Origin: Cupriavidus basilensis OR16
Lineage (GTDB): Bacteria > Pseudomonadota > Gammaproteobacteria > Burkholderiales > Burkholderiaceae
Assembly (NCBI RefSeq): GCF_000243095.1
Contig: NZ_AHJE01000102.1
Coordinates: forward strand, 1-64,000
Direction: 5' to 3'
Length of the DNA stretch: 64,000 bases
Shown here: positions 19,966-28,362 of the stretch, in pieces
How positions within the stretch are numbered: the first letter of the stretch is position 1
How the letters are laid out: the number at the start of each line of letters is the position of its first letter
The notes under the pieces: generated by a model
The model's database searches: none
Told to the model about the DNA's origin: nothing
The model's input: the letters and a program-made list of their open reading frames with translations, nothing else
Made by a program: the position numbers and the translations under genes

Positions 19966-20682
19966 ATGTATACGATTCAGGGAAAGCTCGAACAGACGGA
20001 CACCGTGACGGCGCATGCGTCGCTGGTGCGTCGTATTGCCTTGCAACTGGCGGCCAAGCTGCCTGCCAGCGTGCAGCTCGACGACTTGATCCAGGCCGGC
20101 ATGATCGGCCTGCTCGACGCCGCCAAGCGCTACGAAGACACGCACGGTGCGCGTTTCGAGACCTATGCCAGCCAGCGCATCCGCGGCGCCATGCTCGACG
20201 AGGTTCGCGCCAACGACTGGCAATCGCGCAGCCTGCGCCAGTTCACGCGACGGATCGAGCGCACCGTGCGCGGCCTGGAACAAACACTGGGCCGCGCGCC
20301 GCTCGATTCCGAAGTGGCGCAGGAGCTGGAGCTGCCGCTCGACGAATACCAGACGCTGCTCAACGAGGTCTATGGCTGCCAGTTGCTGCACTACGAAGAC
20401 TTCGAGCGCTCCGGCGAAGAAGACTTCCTGGACCGGCACCTGAGCGTGAGCGATGACGGCAACCCGCTGACAGTGCTGATGGAAAGCGGCATGCGCGAAG
20501 CGCTGATCCGCGCCATCGAGCGCCTGCCCGAGCGGGAGAAGCTGGTGCTGTCGCTATGCTATGACCAGGAGCTGAACCTGCGGGAAATCGGCGCGGTGCT
20601 GGAAGTCACTGAGTCGCGTGTCTGCCAGATCCGTAGCCAGGCGATTACGCGGCTGCGTTCGCAGTTGCGCGGGTTGCTGTGA
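19966..20682 (+). CDS. fliA: RNA polymerase sigma factor FliA (sigma-28)
   Basis: FliA directs transcription of late flagellar and chemotaxis genes. The 238-residue protein has region 2 (LIQAGMIGLLDAAKRYEDTHGARFETYASQRIRGAMLDEVR begins it), region 3, and a region 4 helix-turn-helix (LNLREIGAVLEVTESRVCQIRSQA). Start ATG 19966 gives the family length; longer in-frame reading upstream lies inside flhG. Its antagonist FlgM is encoded on the other strand 1.4 kb away. It overlaps flhE by four bases. Confidence 0.97.
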   Translation: MYTIQGKLEQTDTVTAHASLVRRIALQLAAKLPASVQLDDLIQAGMIGLLDAAKRYEDTHGARFETYASQRIRGAMLDEVRANDWQSRSLRQFTRRIERTVRGLEQTLGRAPLDSEVAQELELPLDEYQTLLNEVYGCQLLHYEDFERSGEEDFLDRHLSVSDDGNPLTVLMESGMREALIRAIERLPEREKLVLSLCYDQELNLREIGAVLEVTESRVCQIRSQAITRLRSQLRGLL

Positions 20683-21110
20683 GCGGCTGGTTTCATCGCC
20701 TCGGCGTGGCCACGCTGGCTGTGGCGTGCTGCCCGGCACTGGCCTGGCCCGTCGGGCAGTCGCTGCATAGCTGGTCGGCCTCGGTGAACGGGCCGGCGCT
20801 GCATGGCAAGGGCTTTCGCACCGTCTCTGCCCCGATCTCGCCTACCGGCTATTTACCGCAGGCGCAAGGGGCGATTACCACGGTGCGGTGGCGCTATAGT
20901 TTCTCGCGTACGCCGCCAAATGAATTGCAGGCTTACCTTTGCAATGCACAGCGATGTGTGTTGCTTTCTGGGGCTGAGGGGCTGACCGACGCGTTTAGCG
21001 GGGACGATGCCGCCAAAGGCTTTGTGTTTGCTTTTCAGGTGCCGGGGAAGGGGGCGCTGATGCCGGTGTTGATTGGGCAGTCGAATGAGGTGACTGTCAG
21101 CTTTCGTTGA
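20679..21110 (+). CDS. flhE: Flagellar protein FlhE
   Basis: FlhE is a periplasmic protein implicated in keeping the flagellar export gate from leaking protons. The 143-residue product has an N-terminal signal peptide (LGVATLAVACCPALA) and a small beta-rich domain. It matches the enterobacterial protein in TTVRWRYSFSRTPPNELQAYLC, a Cys pair likely disulfide-bonded (LCNAQRC), and PVLIGQSNEVTVSFR at the end. The GTG start overlaps the fliA stop. In enterics flhE follows flhA, so its coupling to fliA here is a different arrangement. Identification is by residue pattern. Confidence 0.85.
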   Translation: MSGWFHRLGVATLAVACCPALAWPVGQSLHSWSASVNGPALHGKGFRTVSAPISPTGYLPQAQGAITTVRWRYSFSRTPPNELQAYLCNAQRCVLLSGAEGLTDAFSGDDAAKGFVFAFQVPGKGALMPVLIGQSNEVTVSFR

Positions 21111-21130
21111 TGGGGCGTTGGTGCCAGCCT

Positions 21131-21190
21131 CAACCACAACTTCAGCTTCAGCTTCAACTGCAGTTTCAACGGCAGCCGCAGTTTCATCGC
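21131..21190 (+). repeat. Low-complexity CTTCAG-type repeat between flhE and flgN
   Basis: The gap between the converging flhE and flgN genes holds a run of imperfect hexamers (CTTCAG, CTTCAA, GTTTCA) with about 6-base periodicity. No gene is convincing here. Confidence 0.45.
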
Positions 21191-21229
21191 TACTGCGCGG
21201 AGGCGACAACGAATCGCTGGTCTGCCTCT

Positions 21230-21300
21230 ATCGCTCGCCCTGGTTTGCTCCCCTCCCGCGCGCAGCGTACGAGGGGCCCGGGGGGAGAGGGCGGGCACTC
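21230..21300. repeat. GC-rich REP-like hairpin, possible two-way terminator
   Basis: CCCCTC at 21250-21255 pairs with GAGGGG at 21271-21276, flanked by further C-rich and G-rich arms (GCTCGCCCTGG and GAGAGGGCGGGC). This resembles the intergenic hairpin repeats of Ralstonia/Cupriavidus genomes. Lying between convergent operons, it could stop transcription from both sides. Confidence 0.5.
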
Positions 21301-21331
21301 GCGGGAGCGAGATGCCACAAACTACCAAATC

Positions 21332-21790
21332 TCAGCCACTTGCCAGACTAACCCCTTGCGGTCCAGTCTGTGTACGCCCATCCGGCCCGTACAGCGTGGT
21401 GTTATCACCCCGCTGGCGCAACGCCAGAATCGCTTCCTCGGTGAACTCGAGATGCGCATCCACCACCGCGGCATTCAGCGCATTGGCATCGCTTGCAGTG
21501 CGGGCGGCAAACACCAGCGTGCGCCATGCAGCCTCCACGGACGGATCGATCTGCCGGCCGAACAACTGCCCGCCCGCGCCGGTGCGAATCCCCATCGCGC
21601 CCATCTGCGCTTCACGCGTGCGCGTCAGGGTGCCAAGCAGTTCCGCCAGTTCGACCTTGCGTGCCAGCAGCCCGGCCAGGGCCTGGTAATCGCCGGCCTT
21701 GATCAGGCTTCGTTCTTCGCCTAGCACGGCGGCGAATTCCTGCGCCAGCTCGGTCTCGCGGCGCAGGTTCTGGATCAGGGACTGGCTCAT
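21332..21790 (-). CDS. flgN: Flagellar export chaperone FlgN
   Basis: FlgN binds the hook-junction proteins FlgK and FlgL and delivers them to the export apparatus. The 152-residue protein is all-helical with heptad patterns (LIQNLRRETELAQEFAAVLGEERSLIKAGDYQALAGLLARK is the long first helix) and a disordered tail containing the YGPDG motif often seen at the end of FlgN. It lies 32 bp downstream of flgM. Its clients flgK and flgL are in this window at 30.7-33.9 kb. Confidence 0.9.
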   Translation of the reverse strand: MSQSLIQNLRRETELAQEFAAVLGEERSLIKAGDYQALAGLLARKVELAELLGTLTRTREAQMGAMGIRTGAGGQLFGRQIDPSVEAAWRTLVFAARTASDANALNAAVVDAHLEFTEEAILALRQRGDNTTLYGPDGRTQTGPQGVSLASG

Positions 21791-21822
21791 GGCTTGCCTA
21801 TCTTAGGGTGAGGTTGGCTAAG

Positions 21823-22125
21823 TCAGGCGCCGCCGCTGAGTTCGCGCAGGGACGCGAGCAGGCCGTCGGCGATCTTGCTTGGGTCGATCTTGATGCGGCC
21901 TTCGGAGATGGCCTGGCGGATTTCCTCGACCTTGGCGGTATCGATATCGCCGTCATGGTCTTCCGCCATGCGCGCGCCGATCTCGCGCACCTGGGCAGAC
22001 AGCGGGCTGCTGACGCGCACGCTGGACGTTTCCGGGGCGGCGGCCGATCCGGGGGCGCCGGCCACGCTGCGCACGGCGCCGTTGGCGTCGCTCGGCCTCG
22101 ACGAGGTGGTCTGATTGATCTTCAC
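21823..22125 (-). CDS. flgM: Anti-sigma-28 factor FlgM
   Basis: FlgM holds FliA inactive until the hook is complete, then is exported. The 100-residue protein has the disordered N-terminus (MKINQTTSSRPS) and the sigma-binding C-terminal helices (DIDTAKVEEIRQAISEGRIKIDPSKIADGLLASL). A near-perfect sigma-28 promoter lies just upstream, so FliA should drive its own inhibitor. flgN follows on the same strand. Confidence 0.95.
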   Translation of the reverse strand: MKINQTTSSRPSDANGAVRSVAGAPGSAAAPETSSVRVSSPLSAQVREIGARMAEDHDGDIDTAKVEEIRQAISEGRIKIDPSKIADGLLASLRELSGGA

Positions 22126-22152
22126 GATGATTCCTTGCTGGGTACCTTTGGC

Positions 22153-22179
22153 TTATCGGATGCATCGGGCGAAACTTTA
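22153..22179 (-). promoter_or_regulatory. Sigma-28 promoter of flgM
   Basis: Read on the minus strand: TAAAGTTT (22179-22172), 11 bases, then TCCGATAA (22160-22153). This matches the enterobacterial sigma-28 consensus TAAAGTTT-N11-GCCGATAA at 15 of 16 positions. It ends 28 bp upstream of the flgM start. Confidence 0.85.
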
Positions 22180-22293
22180 GGGCGAATTGCGGCGCCGCAA
22201 TGCCGTTTTTCCAGCCCGGGAGCGCGCGTTATTGTCTCATGGGGAGGCCCATGAGACGGCTACGCAACCCCAAGGCGTCGCCGCCCCGATCCG

Positions 22294-23013
22294 TTATTGC
22301 GCAAGCACCACCGTATCGCCGTTGCGCACCAGCGCATTGACCACCTGACCGTTCTTGAGCCGCACCTGGACGTTGTTGCCCACCGCGGCTTCGGCCATGA
22401 CCTTGCCTTCGCTGCTGAGCTGGAACGAGTCGCCTTCCACCACCACGGTCACGTTCTGACCTTGGCGTACGGCGATGGCCTTCTTCAGCAGATCCATCCG
22501 CATCGGCGAACCTGCGGCGATGCGGTTGGCCGCAACGGCCCCGGCCACCTGTGCGGGATCCGTCACCACCGCGCGTGGCAGCGATGCCAGGTCGCCCTGG
22601 CGGACTTCGAGGTCGGCCGCAACAATGGCCTCGCCGGGCATGAGGTTGCGCCCGGCCACATAGTAGTCCGCCACCACCGACACGCGCGCTTGCACATAAC
22701 GGGTCCAGGGGCGCTCGCCGGCGCAGCGCACGCCGACCGAGACCCGGCCCCAGGGGGACGTGCCAGGCGGCAGGAACGGCTCGGGCAGCGGGCAATCCGG
22801 CGCGCGCCCGCCCGAGGGCGGCACCACCTGGATGCTGGCCTTGCCGGGCAGGCCGGCGGTCTGCTGCTCAAGGAACCGCTCGACCGCGGCGCGCACCGGG
22901 TCTTCGGGAAATGGCGAGGGCGGCGCCGCGCCGGCGCTGCCGGGCAGCGTGCCGCCAGCGGCCAGCACGCAGAGCAGGGCGCGCGCCGCGGCGGCCCGGA
23001 AACGAGGGTTCAT
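22294..23013 (-). CDS. flgA: Flagellar P-ring assembly chaperone FlgA
   Basis: FlgA is a periplasmic chaperone for assembly of FlgI into the P ring. The 239-residue product has a signal peptide (RALLCVLAAGGTLPGSAGA) and a C-terminal SAF-type domain recognised by YYVAGRNLMPGEAIVAADLEVRQGDLASLP and the ending VQVRLKNGQVVNALVRNGDTVVL. I choose ATG 23013, which starts at the signal peptide; the frame continues upstream without a plausible leader. It is divergent from flgB, with a 221-bp shared control region. Confidence 0.93.
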   Translation of the reverse strand: MNPRFRAAAARALLCVLAAGGTLPGSAGAAPPSPFPEDPVRAAVERFLEQQTAGLPGKASIQVVPPSGGRAPDCPLPEPFLPPGTSPWGRVSVGVRCAGERPWTRYVQARVSVVADYYVAGRNLMPGEAIVAADLEVRQGDLASLPRAVVTDPAQVAGAVAANRIAAGSPMRMDLLKKAIAVRQGQNVTVVVEGDSFQLSSEGKVMAEAAVGNNVQVRLKNGQVVNALVRNGDTVVLAQ

Positions 23014-23234
23014 GTGTACGTCCAAGCAAGGATGCGACGTGGGCCACACCGCGAAAGCGGGCGTCACGTGCGTGTCAACGGGTCCCATTGTAGGCAGCCC
23101 CGCGTTCTTGCTCGAGTCGAAATGCGCGGTTTTCTTGGCCCTATTCGTGCGATTGGCACGACGGGGCGCCCCTAAGATGGCACACCTGAAGAAGGTCGAC
23201 CTTCGTTGCTCTCCCCCTCCAGCGAGACACAGAC

Positions 23235-23645
23235 ATGATTGACAGACTCGATGCGGCGTTGCGCTTCCAACAAGAAGCGCTGAGCTTGCGGACCCAAAGG
23301 CAATCGGTGATTGCCTCCAATATCGCCCACGCCGACACACCTGGCTACAAGGCGCGCGACTTTGATTTTTCCAGCACGCTGGCGCAAAGCGTCGAGCGCG
23401 GAAAGCAGGCCGAAGGCGTGTCGCTGTCCACTACCTCGGCGCGGCACCTGCCGGGCGTGGCATCGTCGTTCGCCGACAAGATGCAACTCGACTACCGCAT
23501 CCCGATGCAGTCGAGCATCGATGGCAATACCGTCGAGATGGACACCGAGCGCGTCGCCTTTGCCGACAACGCGGTGCACTTCGAGTCCGGGCTGACCGTG
23601 ATGAGCGCCAAGATCAAGACCATGCTGTCGGCCATCCAGCAGTGA
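23235..23645 (+). CDS. flgB: Flagellar basal-body rod protein FlgB
   Basis: FlgB is a proximal rod subunit exported through the flagellar type III system. The 136-residue protein has the rod N-terminal motif ([24 protein letters not shown]) and the C-terminal helix with [21 protein letters not shown]. It is the first gene of the flgBCDEFGHIJ operon and starts 221 bp from the divergent flgA. flgC follows after 7 bp. Confidence 0.96.
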   Translation: MIDRLDAALRFQQEALSLRTQRQSVIASNIAHADTPGYKARDFDFSSTLAQSVERGKQAEGVSLSTTSARHLPGVASSFADKMQLDYRIPMQSSIDGNTVEMDTERVAFADNAVHFESGLTVMSAKIKTMLSAIQQ

Positions 23646-23652
23646 GCACGCC

Positions 23653-24060
23653 ATGCCAGCAATGAACATCTTCGAAGTCGCCGGTTCGGCCATGGCGGCG
23701 CAGTCGCAGCGCATGAACGTGACCGCGTCCAACCTGGCCAATGCCGACAGTGCCGTCGGCCCCAACGGCCAGCCTTACCGCGCCAAGCAAGTGGTGTTCG
23801 GCCTGGCCGCCACGCCGGGCCAGAACGACGTGGGCGGCGTGCAGGTGGAGGGCGTGATGGAAGATCCGTCACCCCCGCGCATGGTGCACAACCCCACGCA
23901 TCCGCTGGCCAACGCCGACGGCTACGTCACGATGCCAAACGTCAACCCGGTGGAGGAGATGGTCAACATGATCTCGGCCTCGCGTTCCTACCAGGCCAAC
24001 GTGGAAGTCCTCAACACCGCCAAGAACATGATGCTCAAGACACTGACCATCGGTCAGTAA
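23653..24060 (+). CDS. flgC: Flagellar basal-body rod protein FlgC
   Basis: FlgC is a second proximal rod subunit. The 135-residue protein has the N-terminal flagellar rod motif ([18 protein letters not shown]) and the C-terminal motif [31 protein letters not shown]. These two helices pack as a coiled coil in the rod. Length is normal for the family, and it sits in its expected place between flgB and flgD. Confidence 0.97.
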   Translation: MPAMNIFEVAGSAMAAQSQRMNVTASNLANADSAVGPNGQPYRAKQVVFGLAATPGQNDVGGVQVEGVMEDPSPPRMVHNPTHPLANADGYVTMPNVNPVEEMVNMISASRSYQANVEVLNTAKNMMLKTLTIGQ

Positions 24061-24074
24061 AACCGGGATATGCA

Positions 24075-24743
24075 ATGACCACGACTTCTGCCACTGGCGG
24101 CACCAGCGCCGCCGGGATCAACAATACCCTGCAAAGCGGCAGCGCCTCCGCTGCTGACCTGCAAAACAGCTTCCTGACGATGCTGGTCACGCAGATGAAC
24201 AACCAGGATCCGCTCAACCCGATGGATAACTCGCAGCTGACTTCGCAGCTCGCGCAGATCAGCCAGGTTAGCGGCATGCAGACCTTGAACACCACGCTGA
24301 ACTCGCTGCTCTCGCAGGTCAGTGCCAGCCGCGCGATGGATTCGGCGGCGCTGATCGGCCACACCGTGATGGTGCCGGGCAACGCCACGACGGTCGCTGG
24401 CGGCGTGCCGGGCCAGATCGGCGTCGACCTGCCGTCGACCGCCGACGCGGTCACCGTCCAGGTGCTCGACAAGGACGGCAACGTGGTGCGCAACATCAAC
24501 ATGAATGGCCAGACCGCCGGCGTGCACGACGTTGCCTGGGACGGCAAGAACGACGCAGGCGTCGCGGTTGCGGACGGCGATTACAGCTTCAAGGTCACCG
24601 CCACCGCCAACGGCAAGGATGTGGCGCCGGTCGCGCTGGTCTACGGCAAGGTAAACAGCATCAGTGGTGACTCCACAGGCGTGCTGGTCGACATCGGCGG
24701 CGGTCGCACCGCACCGGTCGACGGCGTTCGCCGCATTCTTTAA
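24075..24743 (+). CDS. flgD: Hook assembly scaffold FlgD
   Basis: FlgD caps the growing hook and is removed afterwards. The 222-residue protein has the N-terminal conserved block (LQNSFLTMLVTQMNNQDPLNPMDNSQLTSQLAQIS) and a C-terminal pair of beta domains with the FlgD Ig-like signature (VHDVAWDGKNDAGVAVADGDYSF). Placement before flgE is standard; a 54-bp gap with an AGGAGA ribosome site separates it from the hook gene. Confidence 0.96.
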   Translation: MTTTSATGGTSAAGINNTLQSGSASAADLQNSFLTMLVTQMNNQDPLNPMDNSQLTSQLAQISQVSGMQTLNTTLNSLLSQVSASRAMDSAALIGHTVMVPGNATTVAGGVPGQIGVDLPSTADAVTVQVLDKDGNVVRNINMNGQTAGVHDVAWDGKNDAGVAVADGDYSFKVTATANGKDVAPVALVYGKVNSISGDSTGVLVDIGGGRTAPVDGVRRIL

Positions 24744-24797
24744 TCACGTAGCCTCGCGAGAAGCGCCGGCAGGATTTCAGGTAATTAGGAGAAAATC

Positions 24798-26039
24798 ATG
24801 GGTTTCGGTCAAGGGGTAAGCGGCATTAACGCCGCCGCATCGAATCTGGACGTCATCGGCAACAACATCGCCAACGCCAACACGGTCGGCTACAAGCAAT
24901 CGACCGCGCAGTTCGCCGACGTGTACGCCGGCACCAAGATTGGCCTGGGCACGACCGTGAATTCGGTGGTGCAGTCGTTCAACCAGGGCAATATCGAATC
25001 GAGCGGCAATGCGCTCGATGTGGCCATTACCAATGGCAATGGATTCTTCCGCCTGACCGACTCCTCGGGCTCGGTCTTCTACTCGCGCAATGGCCAGTTC
25101 CAGCGCCAGCAGGACGGCAGCCTCACCAACGCCCAAGGCCTGAAGCTGACCGGCTACCCGGCTGGCACGACGGGCGGCGGCGCTGTGCAGCCGCAGCCGC
25201 TGGTGGTGCCGAATACGACGATGGCCGCCAAGGCGACGACCACCCTCGGCATCTCCTTCAACCTGAATTCCGGCAGCACGGTACCGACCACGCCGTTCGC
25301 CAGCACCCCGGCGGCGCTGCCCACGTCCAGCATGTTCAACTACAGCTCGGGCGTCACGGTCTATGACTCGCTGGGCAACGCCAAGCAGCTGACCGCGTAC
25401 TTCTCCACGGGCACGCCCGGCGCGGGCACGTTCCCGGCAGCGGGTGGCGGCGGCACCGACTGGACGATGAACCTGACCGATGCGGCGGGCAACGTGGTTG
25501 GCGCGCCGATCACGCTCAAGTTCGACTCGAAGGGCACGCTGCAGGTGCCGGCCGCCGGCGCCTCCACCGCGATCAATATTCCCGCTGCCAATGGCGCGGC
25601 CCCCCTGGCTATCGCGATGGACCTGACCGGCACGACGCAGTTCGCCGGCGCCAACGATACCAAGCCGCCTGTGCAGAACGGCTATACCGCGGGCAGCCTG
25701 CTCGGCTTCGCGATCCAGCCGGATGGCACCATCCTTGGCAGCTACTCGAACCAGCAGACCCAGAATCTGGGCCAGGTCGTGATGGCCGGCTTCGGCAACG
25801 TGCAGGGGCTCAAGCCGGAGGGCAACAACGTGTGGTCCGCGACCGGCGCGTCAGGCCAGGCCGTGGTCGGCGCGGCCGGCGGCAGCCTTGGCACGCTCAA
25901 GTCCAATGCGGTGGAGGCGTCCAACGTGGATCTGTCCGGCCAGCTGGTCAGCCTGATCGTGGCGCAGCGCAACTACCAGGCCAATGCGCAGACCATCAAG
26001 GCGCAGGACACGGTCATGCAGACGCTGGTCAACCTGTAA
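24798..26039 (+). CDS. flgE: Flagellar hook protein FlgE
   Basis: FlgE polymerises into the hook. The 413-residue protein begins with the rod/hook helix (GVSGINAAASNLDVIGNNIANANTVGYK) and ends with VEASNVDLSGQLVSLIVAQRNYQANAQTIKAQDTVMQTLVNL. Between these are the TFAS/D1-D2 beta domains (FYSRNGQF, VYDSLGNAKQLTAYF). The length is typical of beta-proteobacterial hooks. The AGGAGA site and ATG at 24798 give the expected N-terminus. Confidence 0.97.
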   Translation: MGFGQGVSGINAAASNLDVIGNNIANANTVGYKQSTAQFADVYAGTKIGLGTTVNSVVQSFNQGNIESSGNALDVAITNGNGFFRLTDSSGSVFYSRNGQFQRQQDGSLTNAQGLKLTGYPAGTTGGGAVQPQPLVVPNTTMAAKATTTLGISFNLNSGSTVPTTPFASTPAALPTSSMFNYSSGVTVYDSLGNAKQLTAYFSTGTPGAGTFPAAGGGGTDWTMNLTDAAGNVVGAPITLKFDSKGTLQVPAAGASTAINIPAANGAAPLAIAMDLTGTTQFAGANDTKPPVQNGYTAGSLLGFAIQPDGTILGSYSNQQTQNLGQVVMAGFGNVQGLKPEGNNVWSATGASGQAVVGAAGGSLGTLKSNAVEASNVDLSGQLVSLIVAQRNYQANAQTIKAQDTVMQTLVNL

Positions 26040-26080
26040 TGCGCGGCGTTGGCAAGACGAGCCGCAGCTAAGGGGACGCC

Positions 26081-26824
26081 ATGGACCGCATGATCTATAC
26101 CGCCCTGTCGGGGGCCAAGCAGACGCTCGACCAGCAGGCCGCGGTGTCCAACAACCTGGCCAATACGTCCACGCCGGGCTTTCGCGCGCAGGTCAATATG
26201 TTCCGCGCGGTACCGGTGGTGGGGCAAGCCTCGCCAACGCGTGCCTTCACGCTGGCTTCCACCCCTGGCGCCGACTTCAAGGCCGGCCCGCTGACGTACA
26301 CCGAGCGTCCGCTGGACGTGGCGCTGCAGGGCAATGGCTGGCTGACGGTCCAGGCGCCAGACGGCACGGAAGCCTATACGCGCGCCGGTTCGCTGCAGGT
26401 GTCGGCGGACGGGCAGCTGGTCACCAGCACCGGCTTGCAGGTGATGGGCGATGGCGGCCCGATCTCCGTGCCGCCGGGCTCGGCGGTGACGATCGGCAGC
26501 GATGGCACGATCACCGCGCGCGGCCCCGGCGAGACCTCCGCGGGCCTGGCCCAGGTGGGCAAGCTGCGGCTGGTGAATCCGCCGCCCGATTCGATCGCCC
26601 GAGGCGACGACGGCCTGTTCCGGCTGCGCCCTGGCGCGCAGCCGCTGCAGGTTGATGCCAACATCCGCGTCATTTCCGGCGCGATCGAAGGCAGCAACGT
26701 CAACCCGGTCGAGGCGATGGTCGACATGATCGCCAACGCCCGCCGCTTCGAGATGCAGATGAAGATGATCCAGGGCGCTGACACCAACGATCAGCGCGCC
26801 AATCAACTGCTTTCGAATAACTGA
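26081..26824 (+). CDS. flgF: Flagellar basal-body rod protein FlgF
   Basis: FlgF is a proximal rod subunit below FlgG. The 247-residue protein starts MDRMIYTALSGAKQTLDQQAA with VSNNLANTSTPGFR, and ends with SNVNPVEAMVDMIANARRFEMQMKMIQ. The central segment has the flagellar basal body signature LQGNGWLTVQAPDGTEAYTRAGSLQV. It lies between flgE and flgG as usual, and its frame is intact. Confidence 0.96.
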   Translation: MDRMIYTALSGAKQTLDQQAAVSNNLANTSTPGFRAQVNMFRAVPVVGQASPTRAFTLASTPGADFKAGPLTYTERPLDVALQGNGWLTVQAPDGTEAYTRAGSLQVSADGQLVTSTGLQVMGDGGPISVPPGSAVTIGSDGTITARGPGETSAGLAQVGKLRLVNPPPDSIARGDDGLFRLRPGAQPLQVDANIRVISGAIEGSNVNPVEAMVDMIANARRFEMQMKMIQGADTNDQRANQLLSNN

Positions 26825-26875
26825 ACTTTGAATTGATGCGCTGCCGCGGCTCGCGGCAGCCTTGTGAGGACAAAC

Positions 26876-27661
26876 ATGATCCGCTCTCTCTGGATTGCCA
26901 AGACCGGCCTCGATGCGCAGCAGACGCAGATGGACGTGATCTCGAACAACCTGGCCAACGTCTCCACCAACGGCTTCAAGCGTGGGCGTGCCGTGTTCGA
27001 GGAACTGATGTACCAGACCATCCGCCAGCCCGGTGCGTTGTCGTCTGACCAGACCACCTTGCCGTCGGGCCTGCAACTGGGCACCGGCGTGCGCCCCGTG
27101 GCGACCGAGCGCATCCATACCCAGGGCAATCCGCAGCAGACCGGCAATAGCAAGGACGTGGCCGTGATCGGCCAGGGCTTCTTCCAGGTCACGATGCCCG
27201 ACGGCACCACCGCCTATACGCGCGATGGCTCGTTCCAGACTGACCAGAACGGCCAGTTGGTGACGTCAAGCGGCTTCGTGATCCAGCCCGCCATTACCCT
27301 GCCGGCCAACTACACGTCGCTGACGGTCGCGCGTGACGGCGTGGTCTCGGTGACGCAACCCGGTTCGACAGCCAACGTGCAGGTCGGCCAGCTGCAGCTG
27401 GCTACTTTCGCGAACCCGGCCGGCCTGGAGAGCCTCGGCGAGAACCTGTACGTGCAGACCGATGCGTCGGGGGCGCCGAACACCACGGTGCCTGGCTTGA
27501 ACGGCTCCGGCACGCTGCAGCAAAACTACGTCGAAGCGTCCAACGTCAACGTGGTCGAGGAGCTGGTCAGCATGATCCAGACCCAGCGCGCCTACGAAAT
27601 CAACAGCAAGGCCGTGCAGACGTCCGACCAGATGCTGCAGCGACTCACCCAGCTGGGATGA
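26876..27661 (+). CDS. flgG: Flagellar distal rod protein FlgG
   Basis: FlgG forms the distal rod that passes through the P and L rings. The 261-residue protein has the helix [30 protein letters not shown] after the start, the FlgG-specific insert region ([38 protein letters not shown]), and [30 protein letters not shown] at the end. I choose ATG 26876 behind GAGGA; an in-frame GTG four codons upstream is less likely. It overlaps flgH by four bases. Confidence 0.97.
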   Translation: MIRSLWIAKTGLDAQQTQMDVISNNLANVSTNGFKRGRAVFEELMYQTIRQPGALSSDQTTLPSGLQLGTGVRPVATERIHTQGNPQQTGNSKDVAVIGQGFFQVTMPDGTTAYTRDGSFQTDQNGQLVTSSGFVIQPAITLPANYTSLTVARDGVVSVTQPGSTANVQVGQLQLATFANPAGLESLGENLYVQTDASGAPNTTVPGLNGSGTLQQNYVEASNVNVVEELVSMIQTQRAYEINSKAVQTSDQMLQRLTQLG

Positions 27662-28332
27662 CCATGATTGCCTCGCTGACTCGCCTGGGCGCGCTTGCCC
27701 TTTGCTGCTTCGCGACAGGTTGCGCGATGATGCCGCGCGAGCCGCTGGTCCAGCTGCCCACCTCCGCGCGGGCAGAGCCGCGCGCGCTGGCGCCGGCGAG
27801 CGGATCGATCTACCAGTCGTCGTACGCGGGCAATCCGTTGTTCGAGGATCGCCGGCCGCGCAATGTGGGCGACATCCTCACCATCGTGATCAGCGAGAAC
27901 GTCAACGCCAGCAAGAACTCCGGCACCAACGCCAGCCGCACGTCCAACAGCGCGCTGGCCTTCGATGCCGTGCCGCGGGCGCTTGGCGGGCTGTTCAGCA
28001 GCGCCCAGAACGCGACCATGAGCGGCGCCAATGCGCTCAAGGCCAGCGGCGGCGCCAGCGCCACCAACACGTTCAACGGCACCATCACCGTGACCGTGCT
28101 GGAGGTGCTGGCCAACGGCAACCTCATCGTCTCCGGCGAGAAGCAGATGGCGATCAACCAGGGCGCGGAATACATCCGCTTCTCCGGGGTGGTCAATCCG
28201 CGCACGATCACCGGCGACAACGCGGTGCCGTCCACGCAGGTGGCGGACGCACGCATCGAGTACACCGCCAAGGGCTATATCGACGAAACGCAGAACATGG
28301 GCTGGCTGCAGCGTTTCTTCCTTAATCCTTAA
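27658..28332 (+). CDS. flgH: Flagellar L-ring lipoprotein FlgH
   Basis: FlgH builds the outer-membrane L ring. The 224-residue precursor has a lipoprotein signal with lipobox-like FATGC, so Cys22 would be lipidated. The mature domain shows the family pattern [17 protein letters not shown]-type (here [23 protein letters not shown]), [27 protein letters not shown] and the ending [18 protein letters not shown]. The ATG overlaps the flgG stop; an ATG two codons later is an alternative. Confidence 0.96.
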   Translation: MTMIASLTRLGALALCCFATGCAMMPREPLVQLPTSARAEPRALAPASGSIYQSSYAGNPLFEDRRPRNVGDILTIVISENVNASKNSGTNASRTSNSALAFDAVPRALGGLFSSAQNATMSGANALKASGGASATNTFNGTITVTVLEVLANGNLIVSGEKQMAINQGAEYIRFSGVVNPRTITGDNAVPSTQVADARIEYTAKGYIDETQNMGWLQRFFLNP

Positions 28333-28362
28333 TGTTTCACCGTATTGATCACCGACCGCGTC

